From Lachnospiraceae bacterium (GTDB lineage Bacteria; Bacillota; Clostridia; Lachnospirales; Lachnospiraceae), in NCBI GenBank assembly GCA_017521985.1, contig JAFXAZ010000078.1, positions 1 to 63,185 on the forward strand: a stretch of 63,185 nt of DNA, given 5' to 3'. Each line of letters opens with the position of its first letter. Position 1 is the stretch's first letter. The notes under the pieces were generated by a model. It searched no databases. It saw only the letters and a program-made list of their open reading frames with translations, and was not told the origin of the DNA. Of the stretch, positions 18,493-27,346 are shown in pieces. The position numbers were made by a program, and so were the translations under genes.

Positions 18493-20808
18493 ATGAAACA
18501 TATCAAACGTGTTAGATGGTCTGTGCAAGATATAAAAGAATGGATTATTCCTTATTTGGTCATTCTTATTATACCGATTATAATATGTTCGGTATTTTTC
18601 TTGTACACATATTTTGTTATATGGGAAGAAACAAGAGATTCTAATACGGCAGCCATGCAACTGATTGCCTCTGAACTGGATACTGCTTTTGAAGAAGCTA
18701 AACTGTTGGAGTATAATATACAAAATAATGCTACAGTAAAGGAAGCTGCAAAAATTTCCATGCCGTTAGATGCAGACAAGCGTTTTTTACTAAGTAAAGC
18801 CAGCAAAGAAGTGAAGTCATATATTGGAAGCAAAGAGTGGATTAATTCATGGTATGTATTTTTGACCAAAAGCGAAATGTGCCTGATTCCTTCTGAAGGA
18901 TATTTAGGTGCTTACGTAACTTATAATGAATTTCATAAGCGTTTCGGTGAGCATTGTGGCTTTTCGAATGAAAATTGGAAAGTTTTATTAAAGGAACAAA
19001 ACGAACGGAATATTTTATATAATGACACTTCCAAAACTTTTTCGTATATTTCTTCACTACCTATGCGCAGCAGCTTTGTAACCATGAATATCGTTTTTGA
19101 ATTCAATAACGATTATATACAGAAAATTTTAAGTCATCTTGACTATATGAAAAACAGTGGTATTATTTTGACAGACAAGGAAAACAGAGTGCTTTCAAGT
19201 CGAAATATGGGAGATATAGACATTGAAATGCTTTCAGAACAGATTCATACAGATGATGGTTATCAGACGGCATTCCTTAATAAAGAAAAAGTTATGGTTT
19301 CTTGTATAGAATCTAAACACATAGGTTTAAAAATGTTTTCTATTATTCCATATGAGGAATTTTGGAAAAAAGCTTATGAGAGCCTTTCGTCTTTTCTGTT
19401 AGCACTTTTTCTGTGTATTTTGAGTGGTACAGGTGTTGCATACTTTTTCTCTATTGGAAAACAAAAAACATGGGGAAAATTTAAAAGAATTGTCTCAAGG
19501 AAGCTGGAAAATAATACGGAAAGTTTACGATTCCGTAATAAAGAAGTGGCAACAGCGATTGAAAATATTGTGCAGGAATATGATGCTATGCAAAAACAGC
19601 TTAACAGTGTAGACGGAATGAAAAAGGAACTGCTCGTGATAGCGGCATTGAAAGGGAGAATACGTGCAGAAGAAGTAGAACATGTATTTGAAAAAAATAA
19701 TGTATCCTATGAAATTGGTAATTATGTAGTTATTCTTTTTAACCTAAGTCGTTTTGATAATTTTTATAATGTTGGAGTTCAGGATCAAAGTTCAAAAGAA
19801 CTTGCTGTAATTAAAGATTCCGTCCTCGCTATTATTCAAACATTGACAGAAAAAGCGACTGGTTGTGAAACTCTGAATTTAGACGAAAAAATTGTTTGCA
19901 TCGTAGATTTTGGACCATTGGATAAAGAGGAATGTTATGAGCAAGTTACACACCTGGCTGAAAAGGCTATGTCTGACGCTAGTGATGAATTAAATGTATT
20001 TCAGGCAATTTCTATAAGTGATATTCATAAACATGTATTTTCTTTGCAAAATGCATATTCAGAAGCTTCAAGAACCATGGAATATCAACTATCCGGAGAA
20101 GAACCGCTTATTATGAATTATCTGGAGATGGTAAAAAAGACTCAAATGAGTTATTTATATTCTTTAGAAAATGAAACGGCACTTATTCACTGGATTTATG
20201 CAGGCAGGAAAGAAGCAGCATTACAGCTATTTGAAGAAATTTATGAAAAGAATGTAATTAATGTGAATGGTTCAGAAGATTTACGCAGGTGTCTTATGTG
20301 GAATTTAACCGCAAGCGTGCTTCGTGCTGAAAATGAACTTGCTGATAAAATTACCCTTCCTGACATGCAGAATCTATTAGAAAATATCAGAACAAAGATT
20401 ACACTGCATGAAGCAAAAGAGATTTTGGTTCAACGTATAAGTCAAATATGTGATGAAGTTATCCGAAGCAAAGGAAAAAAAGGGGATATACTTGCAGGAC
20501 AATTAAAGCAATATATTGAGGAACATTTCGATGACCCCAATTTAAATAATCGGGAAATTGCAGAGTATTTTCACATGAATATTTCTTATCTTTCTACCTT
20601 TTTTAAAGAAAATACAGGTATGAGTCCTCTTGCCTATATCCATAAAATCCGCTTAAATAATGCCAAGGAATTGCTTTTCAATACGGAATTAACGTTGGAA
20701 GAAATCAGTTCAAGAGTAGGTTGTAATAATAGCGTAACATTAAACAGATTGTTTAAAAAATACGAAGGTATTACACCTGCTGTATATAAAAAGAATAACA
20801 GAAAATAG
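18493..20808 (+). CDS. Membrane-bound AraC family regulator with extracellular sensor
   Basis: The 771-residue protein has an N-terminal helix (about residues 16-40), an extracytoplasmic sensor region (about 41-295), a second helix (about 296-316, SLSSFLLALFLCIL), a cytoplasmic linker, and a C-terminal AraC/XylS double helix-turn-helix (about 668-768; NNREIAEYFHMNISYLSTFF and a second helix ending TPAVYKK). This single-protein architecture is common next to LplA/LplB/YtcP transporter genes in Clostridia and Paenibacillaceae, where it senses extracellular sugar and activates the locus. No kinase domain is seen. The AGGAG site at 18481 lies 7 bases upstream. Its likely targets are the operon around it, an inference from position. 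Confidence 0.85.
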   Translation: MKHIKRVRWSVQDIKEWIIPYLVILIIPIIICSVFFLYTYFVIWEETRDSNTAAMQLIASELDTAFEEAKLLEYNIQNNATVKEAAKISMPLDADKRFLLSKASKEVKSYIGSKEWINSWYVFLTKSEMCLIPSEGYLGAYVTYNEFHKRFGEHCGFSNENWKVLLKEQNERNILYNDTSKTFSYISSLPMRSSFVTMNIVFEFNNDYIQKILSHLDYMKNSGIILTDKENRVLSSRNMGDIDIEMLSEQIHTDDGYQTAFLNKEKVMVSCIESKHIGLKMFSIIPYEEFWKKAYESLSSFLLALFLCILSGTGVAYFFSIGKQKTWGKFKRIVSRKLENNTESLRFRNKEVATAIENIVQEYDAMQKQLNSVDGMKKELLVIAALKGRIRAEEVEHVFEKNNVSYEIGNYVVILFNLSRFDNFYNVGVQDQSSKELAVIKDSVLAIIQTLTEKATGCETLNLDEKIVCIVDFGPLDKEECYEQVTHLAEKAMSDASDELNVFQAISISDIHKHVFSLQNAYSEASRTMEYQLSGEEPLIMNYLEMVKKTQMSYLYSLENETALIHWIYAGRKEAALQLFEEIYEKNVINVNGSEDLRRCLMWNLTASVLRAENELADKITLPDMQNLLENIRTKITLHEAKEILVQRISQICDEVIRSKGKKGDILAGQLKQYIEEHFDDPNLNNREIAEYFHMNISYLSTFFKENTGMSPLAYIHKIRLNNAKELLFNTELTLEEISSRVGCNNSVTLNRLFKKYEGITPAVYKKNNRK

Positions 20809-20821
20809 AAGGTGAATAAAG

Positions 20822-21880
20822 ATGAAGAACATAGCTGAGGTTGATAAAAATTTAGCTGTGGAAACAACCATAGACCGAACTGGTCTTTGCTTTTTTGATG
20901 TGGAGAAGTCTCCGTTTAAGATTTATGGAATATTTAAAGAAAATGGTGTTTTTCGCAGAATGCCTGAGGCTGTTGCTCGAAACGTAAGTACTGGTGTAAA
21001 TGCTCTTCACACACATAGTGCCGGAGGTCGTGTTCGCTTTGTAACTGATAGTCCTTATGTGGCTATTAAAACAGAATATGAACCATGGAAAATGTCTCAT
21101 TTTGCACTGACAGGAAGTGCCGGATTTGATATGTACGCAGAAAATGCCGGTGTCTCCGGATTTGAGGGCACCTTTGTACCTCCCTTTGATGTGAAAGATG
21201 GGTATGAAAGCGTAAGAGATTTTAATGATTGCCATGAAAGAGTTATTACCATTCATTTTCCATTATACAGTACCGTTAACAAGCTTTATATTGGTTTGAA
21301 GGAAGGATCCATACTTAGGGAAGCGCCGGAGTATAAGATTAAGAAGCCGATAGTATATTATGGTTCCTCTATTACACAAGGAGGCTGTGCGTCCAAACCT
21401 GGCAGCAGTTATCAAAGCATTTTGTCCCGTCGTTTTGACTGTGATTATATTAATCTTGGTTTTTCCGGAAGTGCAAAGGGCGAAGATGAAATGATTCATT
21501 ATATAAAAGGGTTGGATATGAGCATATTTGTAATGGATTATGATTACAATGCACCATCTATAGAGCACTTGCAAACGACTCATAGCAAAATGTTCGATGC
21601 AATAAGAGCAGCCCATCCGGATTTACCAATTGTAATTTTGTCACGTCCAAAGTATAACCTGAAAGAGGACGAACAGAAACGATTTGATGTTATATATAAT
21701 ACATATCTGACAGCAAAGGAAAAAGATGACAAAGATGTCTACTTTATCAGTGGCAGAAAGCTGATGGAAATGGTTAGAGATAATGGTACGGTGGATGGCA
21801 GTCATCCTTCAGATAGTGGTTTTTTTAGCATGGCATGTGCTATTGGTGAGGTATTTGAAGTTATATTTAAAAAGTTATAA
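20822..21880 (+). CDS. GxDLY-domain SGNH/GDSL hydrolase (carbohydrate esterase-like)
   Basis: The 352-residue protein has an N-terminal beta-sandwich resembling the GxDLY domain (GSAGFDMYAE near residue 100) and a C-terminal SGNH hydrolase. Block I is YGSSITQGG with predicted nucleophile Ser183, and block V is DGSHPSD with Asp325 and His328. Enzymes with this pair of domains commonly act as carbohydrate esterases. No signal peptide is present, so it would deacylate imported oligosaccharides alongside the esterase at 8769-9443. It is the last gene of the locus, 13 bases behind the regulator gene, and a convergent terminator follows. Substrate acyl group unknown. Confidence 0.84.
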   Translation: MKNIAEVDKNLAVETTIDRTGLCFFDVEKSPFKIYGIFKENGVFRRMPEAVARNVSTGVNALHTHSAGGRVRFVTDSPYVAIKTEYEPWKMSHFALTGSAGFDMYAENAGVSGFEGTFVPPFDVKDGYESVRDFNDCHERVITIHFPLYSTVNKLYIGLKEGSILREAPEYKIKKPIVYYGSSITQGGCASKPGSSYQSILSRRFDCDYINLGFSGSAKGEDEMIHYIKGLDMSIFVMDYDYNAPSIEHLQTTHSKMFDAIRAAHPDLPIVILSRPKYNLKEDEQKRFDVIYNTYLTAKEKDDKDVYFISGRKLMEMVRDNGTVDGSHPSDSGFFSMACAIGEVFEVIFKKL

Positions 21881-21897
21881 GTGAAAATCACTAAAAT

Positions 21898-21940
21898 AAA
21901 ATGACTGCCGGTTTTGTCAATATCTTCCGACAGTCATTTT
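21898..21940. terminator. Bidirectional intrinsic terminator between convergent genes
   Basis: AAAATGACTG at 21898-21907 pairs with CAGTCATTTT at 21931-21940, with additional CCGG/CCG pairing inside the loop. T-rich sequence follows on the + strand and A-rich sequence precedes it, so it can stop transcription of the esterase operon (+) and of the recombinase gene (-). Confidence 0.85.
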
Positions 21941-21953
21941 GCTTTATATAAAA

Positions 21954-23003
21954 CTAATGTTCTCTCAGTTTCACCACATTTGCAGCACTGCGTCTGCGCA
22001 AATCATCCTGTGCAGAGTAGTGTTTGCGAGTGGTATTTACGTCTTTATGGCCCAGTACATCGGCAACCAGGTAAATATCCCCTGTTTCCTGATAAAGAGA
22101 GGTGCCGTAGGTGCTTCGAAGCTTGTGGGGCGTTATTTTTTTGAGTGTAGTTACTCTGGAAGCATATTTTTTTACCAGTTTTTCCACGCTGCGGACAGAC
22201 AGGCGTTTCATCTGTAAGGAAAGGAAGAGGGCATCCTCATGTCCTGTGCAAGGAATCATATGGTCGCGCTCATCCAGATAATCCAGTAGGGCGTCCTCCA
22301 CTTCATCACCGAAATATACAATAGCTTCCTTGCCGCCCTTTCTGAGAATTCGAATACCATTTACTTCAAAGTCAAGATCTTTTAAATCAATTCCCACACA
22401 TTCCGACACACGAATACCGGTGCCGAGAAGAAGGGTAAGCAGTGCCACATCACGAATCTTGGTCTTTTCGTGGTATACCTGCTCTTTTGGGGTAAGCTTT
22501 TCACCTGCCTCAACCTGGTCTAACAATGTCGCAACTTCATTTGGCTCCAAACGAATGATTTCCTTTTCATGGAGTTTTGGAGTACGCACCAGTGCCGTAG
22601 GATTTTTGGTGATTTTTTCGGATTGATAAAAATAGTTGTATAAAGAACGCAATGCAGACAGTTTTCTTGCCTTGCCACGCTCGTCATTGGTTATTTCTTT
22701 GTCGTCCTTTACATAATAAGAGATGTAATTTAAATATTCTTCAATATCTTCTCTGGTAATCTGTTCTAAAATATCCAGTTGAAACTCCGTAATTTCCATC
22801 TTGCTGCAAACCGGATTTACATTATGTAGATACTCAAAAAAAACGCGTAAATCGTAGGCATATGCAAGCCTGGTGCGTGCAGAGGTCTGCTCTTGAATAC
22901 CTAGAAAATAGGTTCTGCAGAAAGAGGGCAGTGTTTCTATTACCTCACGCATTTTTAAAATATTTTGTTTTGCCACTTCGTCGTGATAATTATTTTCTGC
23001 CAT
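21954..23003 (-). CDS. Tyrosine recombinase, XerC/XerD-like
   Basis: The 349-residue protein has an N-terminal SAM-like core-binding domain (about residues 25-130) and a C-terminal catalytic domain. Catalytic residues are visible as GTGIRVSE (Arg I), a Lys in RILRKGGKE, HKLRSTYG (His-x-x-Arg), GHKDVNTTRKHY with the second His and the nucleophilic Tyr. The start at 23003 follows GGAAGG and overlaps the TtcA-like gene by 14 bases; a longer frame to 23066 lies inside that gene. It is the size of XerC/XerD proteins, and no phage genes or attachment repeats are near. A housekeeping role in chromosome dimer resolution is plausible but not shown. Confidence 0.83.
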   Translation of the reverse strand: MAENNYHDEVAKQNILKMREVIETLPSFCRTYFLGIQEQTSARTRLAYAYDLRVFFEYLHNVNPVCSKMEITEFQLDILEQITREDIEEYLNYISYYVKDDKEITNDERGKARKLSALRSLYNYFYQSEKITKNPTALVRTPKLHEKEIIRLEPNEVATLLDQVEAGEKLTPKEQVYHEKTKIRDVALLTLLLGTGIRVSECVGIDLKDLDFEVNGIRILRKGGKEAIVYFGDEVEDALLDYLDERDHMIPCTGHEDALFLSLQMKRLSVRSVEKLVKKYASRVTTLKKITPHKLRSTYGTSLYQETGDIYLVADVLGHKDVNTTRKHYSAQDDLRRRSAANVVKLREH

Positions 23004-23721
23004 AAAATTCAGGCCATCCTTCCAAATTTTGATTTTGAATTGCGGTAAACATACGCTCTTTGACACCTGGGTTTTCCTGATTTAAGCGTGCCAGAAGCTG
23101 CTTTACATATTCCCGCTTCGTGTAACCATCTACCGGACACGGACTTTTGGCAACCGGAAGCTCATTTTTATTTACAAAACCGATAACATCCACTTCCTTC
23201 ATGTACATAAGTGGACGAATTACCGTCACATCCATTCGGTCCAGATACGTAACAGGAGAGAAGGTGTGTATGCGTCCTTCGTAAATGAAAGACATTAAAA
23301 AAGTCTCAATAATATCGTCTTTGTGGTGGGCATAAGCAATTTTATTGCAGCCTATTGCCTTCATAGCCTCATTTAACGCACCTTTACGCATTTTGGCACA
23401 TAAAGAGCATGGATTGGTTTCTTTTCGCTGTTCAAAGATTATATCTGCAATTTCGGTCTTTACAATGGTATAAGGAACCGCCAATTTCTCGCACAAGGCC
23501 TTTATTTGGTCGAAATCCTGGTTTCCAAAGCCCAGGTCAACTGTAACAGCATGAATTTCGAAAGGCTCCGGATAGAAGCGTTTAAGCCCGTGGAGAGCAT
23601 AGAGCAGCGTGAGAGAGTCCTTTCCGCCGGAAATACCGATTGCAATTTTATCGCCTGCCTGAATCATTCGATAATCGTCTACGGCACGACGTGTATAACT
23701 TAAAACCTGTTGTAATTTCAT
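22990..23721 (-). CDS. TtcA-like tRNA thiolation protein
   Basis: The 243-residue protein is a PP-loop ATPase of the TtcA/TilS superfamily. It has the GISGGKDSLTLLYAL PP-loop near residue 35, a CSLC pair around residue 110 (NPCSLCAKMRKG), and the downstream HHKDD motif. TtcA enzymes adenylate and thiolate cytidine-32 of tRNA using an iron-sulfur cluster. The ATG at 23721 follows GAGG at good spacing, and the TTG four codons upstream lies inside that ribosome site, so the shorter start is preferred. The gene overlaps the recombinase start by 14 bases, indicating coupling. Some Clostridia homologues may thiolate other positions, so exact specificity is open. Confidence 0.84.
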   Translation of the reverse strand: MKLQQVLSYTRRAVDDYRMIQAGDKIAIGISGGKDSLTLLYALHGLKRFYPEPFEIHAVTVDLGFGNQDFDQIKALCEKLAVPYTIVKTEIADIIFEQRKETNPCSLCAKMRKGALNEAMKAIGCNKIAYAHHKDDIIETFLMSFIYEGRIHTFSPVTYLDRMDVTVIRPLMYMKEVDVIGFVNKNELPVAKSPCPVDGYTKREYVKQLLARLNQENPGVKERMFTAIQNQNLEGWPEFYGRK

Positions 23722-23825
23722 AAATAACCTCAAAGTATTAATATTTTACGAATAGTTGATAGAAACAGTATACAATATTTAAGATTTCTTTCCAACTAAA
23801 AATAATAAAGTTTTTATATAATTTT

Positions 23826-23856
23826 TGTTTATCTTACCGACATAACGTGCTATAAT
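23826..23856 (+). promoter_or_regulatory. Candidate promoter of the AI-2E family gene
   Basis: A consensus -10 TATAAT lies at 23851-23856 with TTGTTT at 23826-23831, spaced 19 bases. The -35 is weak, but the -10 and its location 36 bases upstream of the start codon at 23892 support use. The gap also serves the divergent TtcA-like gene, whose promoter I could not place. Confidence 0.5.
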
Positions 23857-23891
23857 TTATATGTATAAATTTTATTAAAGGAATTTACAAG

Positions 23892-25190
23892 ATGAACCGC
23901 AGACATTCACAAGATAACACACCGAAAAGTCGATATTTTTTACTTGGGCTGACCATTTTTCTTGCCGGAGCAGCATTGATTGGCATTTATTATGTCTTAT
24001 TTCATAGCAACAAACTTGCGAACACCTTTCGTTTTATTACGGACATGCTTATGCCGATTGTATACGGTTTTGTTCTGGCATATGTATTGATTCCAGCCCT
24101 TAATTTCTTTGAAACGAAAGCAGTAGTGCCGGTTGCACAAAAACTAAGAGTTGATATAAAGGCCAAAAAAAGTGGTATTCGTGCTATTTCTGTTGCAATT
24201 ACTTCATGTGTAAGTGTTTTGGTTATATATCTGTTTGTATACATGTTTATTTCTCAGATTATTCCGAGTATTCAGGAGATTATTGACAACTTTGATACAT
24301 ATGTGAATAATGGCGTCGCATATGTAAATAAAATTTTTGAAGACAATCCAAATTTTCGTGAATTTTTTAACAATATGGTAGAGAAGTACTCTGTTGAATT
24401 AGAATTTTGGCTTAATAATACATTATTTCCTAAGCTCAGTACGATACTTATGAGTGTTTCTCTTAGCGTCATCAATGTGCTTGGTTTCTTATGGGACTTT
24501 ATTCTTGGCTTCATTTTATCTATTTACATCTTACATTCTAAAGATGTTTTTGCGGCACAGGCCAAAAAAATTTCCTACGGTCTTTGTTCAAAAGAAACTG
24601 CAAATGGATTATTACAGGACGTGCGCTTTGTTCACAAAACCTTTACCGGATTTATTACAGGTAAAGTAATTGACTCCTTTATTATCGGAGTACTTTGTTT
24701 TATTGGTACAAGCATTTTAGGAACACCTTATGCAGCACTTGTAAGCGTTATTATCGGTGTAACCAATGTAATTCCTTTCTTTGGACCTTTTTTAGGTGCA
24801 ATTCCTTGCTCTGTACTGATTTTTGTTGTTGCACCAATGCAGCCATTAAATACTGTATATTTTGTTATTTTCATTCTTTTATTACAACAATTTGACGGCA
24901 ATGTCCTTGGTCCGAAGATTCTTGGTGATTCCACCGGACTCGGAAGCTTTTGGGTTATTTTTGCAATCACCATTTTTGGAGGTTTGTTTGGAGTACCTGG
25001 TATGATTATTGGAGTTCCAACCTTCGCAGTAATCTTTGCAATGATCAGACGATATATAAACAAACGATTAAATCAAAAAGGATTATCCACCGACCGGGCT
25101 GATTATTCCAATATGGTAGGTATTGATGAAGAAAATCACATCATTGAAAAAGAACCTGAAAAAGCTCAAGAAGAAATTGTAACGGAATAA
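23892..25190 (+). CDS. AI-2E family transporter (UPF0118)
   Basis: The 432-residue membrane protein belongs to the AI-2E/UPF0118 permease family, with about eight membrane helices and a soluble segment between them. Recognisable family elements are MPIVYGFVLAYVLIPALNFFE near residue 55, the central GTPYAALVSVIIGVTNVIPFFGP segment and the late LLQQFDGNVLGPKILG motif. Functions reported for relatives include export of signalling molecules and Na+/H+ antiport, so the precise cargo is unknown. A ribosome site AAAGGAA lies about 10 bases upstream. It appears to be a single-gene unit with its own promoter. The C-terminal tail is acidic. Confidence 0.88.
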   Translation: MNRRHSQDNTPKSRYFLLGLTIFLAGAALIGIYYVLFHSNKLANTFRFITDMLMPIVYGFVLAYVLIPALNFFETKAVVPVAQKLRVDIKAKKSGIRAISVAITSCVSVLVIYLFVYMFISQIIPSIQEIIDNFDTYVNNGVAYVNKIFEDNPNFREFFNNMVEKYSVELEFWLNNTLFPKLSTILMSVSLSVINVLGFLWDFILGFILSIYILHSKDVFAAQAKKISYGLCSKETANGLLQDVRFVHKTFTGFITGKVIDSFIIGVLCFIGTSILGTPYAALVSVIIGVTNVIPFFGPFLGAIPCSVLIFVVAPMQPLNTVYFVIFILLLQQFDGNVLGPKILGDSTGLGSFWVIFAITIFGGLFGVPGMIIGVPTFAVIFAMIRRYINKRLNQKGLSTDRADYSNMVGIDEENHIIEKEPEKAQEEIVTE

Positions 25191-25246
25191 AGTGCTCTTA
25201 TTGTGAAATTGCATATGCAACTCTTCGTTAAAGCGAGATTTTGCGA

Positions 25247-25282
25247 ATAGTTAGATGCCACTCTTCTCACACTTCTAACTAT
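25247..25282. repeat. Inverted repeat upstream of the MNT/HEPN pair
   Basis: ATAGTTAGA at 25247-25255 is exactly complementary to TCTAACTAT at 25274-25282 with an 18-base spacer. There is no strong T-run on either side. It lies in the 157-base gap between the AI-2E gene and the toxin-antitoxin pair and may be an operator or a weak terminator. Confidence 0.5.
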
Positions 25283-25347
25283 ACAAAACATGTGTTTTTA
25301 CAAAAATTACATTACAATAATATTATTATTTGGTATGGTAAATTAAG

Positions 25348-25653
25348 ATGGACGACTATTATTTAAACACAGGTATAAAAATAAATGTAATTAAGGAAAT
25401 TAAATTATTCGCAATCAAGCATGGTATTCAGAAAGTAATTCTTTTTGGTTCCAGAGCACGTGGTGATTATAAAGAACGAAGCGACATAGATTTAGCAATT
25501 GTAGGTGGCAATGGCGATTTGTTTGCTTTAGATGTCGATGAATATACGTCTACATTGCTTATGTATGATGTTGTAAATTTAGATAAATCTGTTCAAGAAG
25601 AATTGTTAGAATCAATCCAAAAGGAAGGAATGATACTTTATGAAAAAGTATGA
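25348..25653 (+). CDS. mntA: MNT-type nucleotidyltransferase antitoxin
   Basis: This 101-residue protein is a minimal nucleotidyltransferase. The fold signature is complete: VILFGSRARGD (Gly34-Ser35) followed by RSDIDLAI (Asp46, Asp48), with a further acidic position expected near residue 76. In MNT/HEPN modules the MNT protein AMPylates and silences the HEPN toxin. It overlaps the next gene by 14 bases, the normal arrangement for such pairs. Its upstream region has no good Shine-Dalgarno sequence, unlike neighbouring genes. Gene symbol follows the MntA convention and rests on motif and context. Confidence 0.85.
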   Translation: MDDYYLNTGIKINVIKEIKLFAIKHGIQKVILFGSRARGDYKERSDIDLAIVGGNGDLFALDVDEYTSTLLMYDVVNLDKSVQEELLESIQKEGMILYEKV

Positions 25654-26035
25654 TAATTTTTGCAAAGCACTTAATAATTTAAAGGATATATATAATTATC
25701 ACGAACCATATGGAAATGTTGAATTAACCGGTTTAGTAGGTCTGTTTGAGGTTTGTTTTGAACAATCATGGAAAGCCATGAAAGAAATTTTAGAATATAA
25801 TGGATATGCAGATGCAAAAACAGGTTCTCCACGTCATATTGTAAAAACTGCTTATCAGGCTGGTATGGTAAATGATGAAATGATATGGATGGAGGCATTA
25901 GTTTCACGTAATAACGTAGCCCATGCTTATAATGAAGCAATTGCATTGGATATCGTGAATGCAACCAAAGCTAAATATTTTCAAATGTTTTGTGATTTAA
26001 AAGAACAATTGGAAAAAGATTGGGTAAGTTTCTAA
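25640..26035 (+). CDS. hepT: HEPN domain toxin (HI0074-like nucleotidyltransferase partner)
   Basis: The 131-residue helical protein resembles the HI0074 'nucleotidyltransferase substrate-binding' family, now recognised as HEPN toxins. The RNase motif Rx4-6H is present as RNNVAH (Arg90, His95), followed by AYNE, so a tRNA- or RNA-cleaving activity is plausible. It overlaps the MNT gene by 14 bases. Its stop codon overlaps the stop of the convergent cyclo-ligase gene by four bases (26032-26035), leaving no room for a terminator between them. The start ATG lies within the MNT gene behind AAGGAAGGAATG. The toxin-antitoxin assignment is strong by family, function unproven here. Confidence 0.83.
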   Translation: MKKYDNFCKALNNLKDIYNYHEPYGNVELTGLVGLFEVCFEQSWKAMKEILEYNGYADAKTGSPRHIVKTAYQAGMVNDEMIWMEALVSRNNVAHAYNEAIALDIVNATKAKYFQMFCDLKEQLEKDWVSF

Positions 26036-26598
26036 TATATATTCCTCTCCGTAAAAACCATATCCATCCTGATATCCCACTCTTCCATCGGAACAGAGTG
26101 GGTTTTCTGTACCTCAAATGCTACAGCAACCACACATGCATTTAAGCATTTAGTCAGATAACGATCATAATAACCGGCGCCCATTCCCATACGGCCGCCA
26201 TGTCCATCAAAAACCGTACATGGACAGATAACCATGTCAAGTTCTTCCGGTGCAATTTCTATAGAATTTTCACGTACCGGCTCCATAATTCCAAAAGCAC
26301 CTTTTTTCCAGGCTGTTTGTCCTTCCGGAAGATATTTTCGGGGAGAAAGGGCGATCATTTCCGTTTTACTGATGCAAAGCGGATAATATAAGGTTTTTCC
26401 TTCTTTTTGTGCTGTAACTTCCAGGGCGCTTAAATCCACTTCACCTTTTATTGCGCGATAAATCATAATATTTTGAGCTTTTTGATAGGCGCCAGATAAA
26501 AGAATTTTTTCCACAATCTGCTGTGAAAATTTGTCACGTTCTTCAAAAGACAAATTATTTCTTGCCTGAATTTTTAATTTTCGAAGTTCGTTACGCAT
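26032..26598 (-). CDS. 5-formyltetrahydrofolate cyclo-ligase
   Basis: The 188-residue protein converts 5-formyl-THF to 5,10-methenyl-THF with ATP in one-carbon metabolism. It shows the family pattern: basic N-terminus MRNELRKLKIQARNNLS, and the C-terminal GMGAGYYDRYL motif that binds phosphate/ATP. Length is normal for the family (about 180-200). The ATG at 26598 is preferred because it lies one base after the TraX stop codon, and a TTG three codons upstream would overlap the TraX gene. It is the last gene of a leftward run that begins near 34937, and its end overlaps the convergent HEPN gene by four bases. Confidence 0.9.
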   Translation of the reverse strand: MRNELRKLKIQARNNLSFEERDKFSQQIVEKILLSGAYQKAQNIMIYRAIKGEVDLSALEVTAQKEGKTLYYPLCISKTEMIALSPRKYLPEGQTAWKKGAFGIMEPVRENSIEIAPEELDMVICPCTVFDGHGGRMGMGAGYYDRYLTKCLNACVVAVAFEVQKTHSVPMEEWDIRMDMVFTERNIY

Positions 26599-26599
26599 C

Positions 26600-27346
26600 T
26601 TATACAATCACCATCCTTAAGAGTGCCAAAATCAGCAAATGAACCGGATAAAAACTATAGTAAATCCATTTAATCATTTTGTTGTATGAACCTTGTTTAC
26701 CATTATACAGCCATATTGGAATCAGTGCCAAAAGTGCAAAGCCCTGCTGTAAGAAATAATATGTTTGACCAAAAAGATGAATTTCATATGCCAATCCACT
26801 TAATATTTCAAAATTAATATAATAAAGGCACACAACTTGTCCAAAAAGCTGCCACCACTTACGGCCTCTGAAGAAGTAAAATGTTAAAATGGTAAATACG
26901 CCGGCATAATGGTAATCTACAAAGGTAATTAATCCAAGTACGAATCCTAGAACAATAGTTCCGATGCAAGTAACAATGCGTAGCCACAGTTTTCTTGTGT
27001 TACGTGCTTTTTCGTTCAGATGTATCAGACAGATTCCAAGTAAAAAGGTAAATAGCACATTTTGATGTATTGGATAAAAAAATCGACTTCCCATCACCAA
27101 ATTGAACGGAATTTCAGATAATAATGCAAAAAGTGCTAACCTTCCTACATATTTCTTTAAATTACTTGTATGAAAATATCCCTCTACAATCATAAAAGCA
27201 AACATCGGATATGCCAAACGCCCAATGCAGGTCAGCCAGTTGTTTCCCGGAACAATGGTTGCCCAAAGATGGTCGCAAAGCATAAAAAACATTGCCAATA
27301 TATGCAGTGTCATGGATGTGATTTCAAAAGAAATTTTTTTACTCAT
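26600..27346 (-). CDS. TraX family membrane protein
   Basis: The 248-residue protein has about eight predicted membrane helices and resembles the TraX family, named after the F-plasmid pilin N-acetylase. The conserved start region LHILAMFFMLCDHLWAT followed by RLAYPMFAFMIVEGYFHT is diagnostic. In Clostridia chromosomal TraX proteins are common and their acceptor is unknown; acylation of a protein or surface polymer is plausible. It overlaps the TPR-protein gene by four bases (ATGA), and its stop is one base from the cyclo-ligase start, so it is inside a tightly packed operon. No conjugation genes accompany it. Confidence 0.86.
   Translation of the reverse strand: MSKKISFEITSMTLHILAMFFMLCDHLWATIVPGNNWLTCIGRLAYPMFAFMIVEGYFHTSNLKKYVGRLALFALLSEIPFNLVMGSRFFYPIHQNVLFTFLLGICLIHLNEKARNTRKLWLRIVTCIGTIVLGFVLGLITFVDYHYAGVFTILTFYFFRGRKWWQLFGQVVCLYYINFEILSGLAYEIHLFGQTYYFLQQGFALLALIPIWLYNGKQGSYNKMIKWIYYSFYPVHLLILALLRMVIV

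Noticed and set aside
21954-23003. Tyrosine recombinase as evidence of a prophage or integrative element
   Set aside because: There are no phage or conjugation genes, attachment repeats or tRNA nearby, and it overlaps a housekeeping-like TtcA gene.
26600-27346. TraX as a sign of a conjugative element
   Set aside because: It is embedded in a housekeeping operon and no transfer genes accompany it; chromosomal TraX is common in Clostridia.
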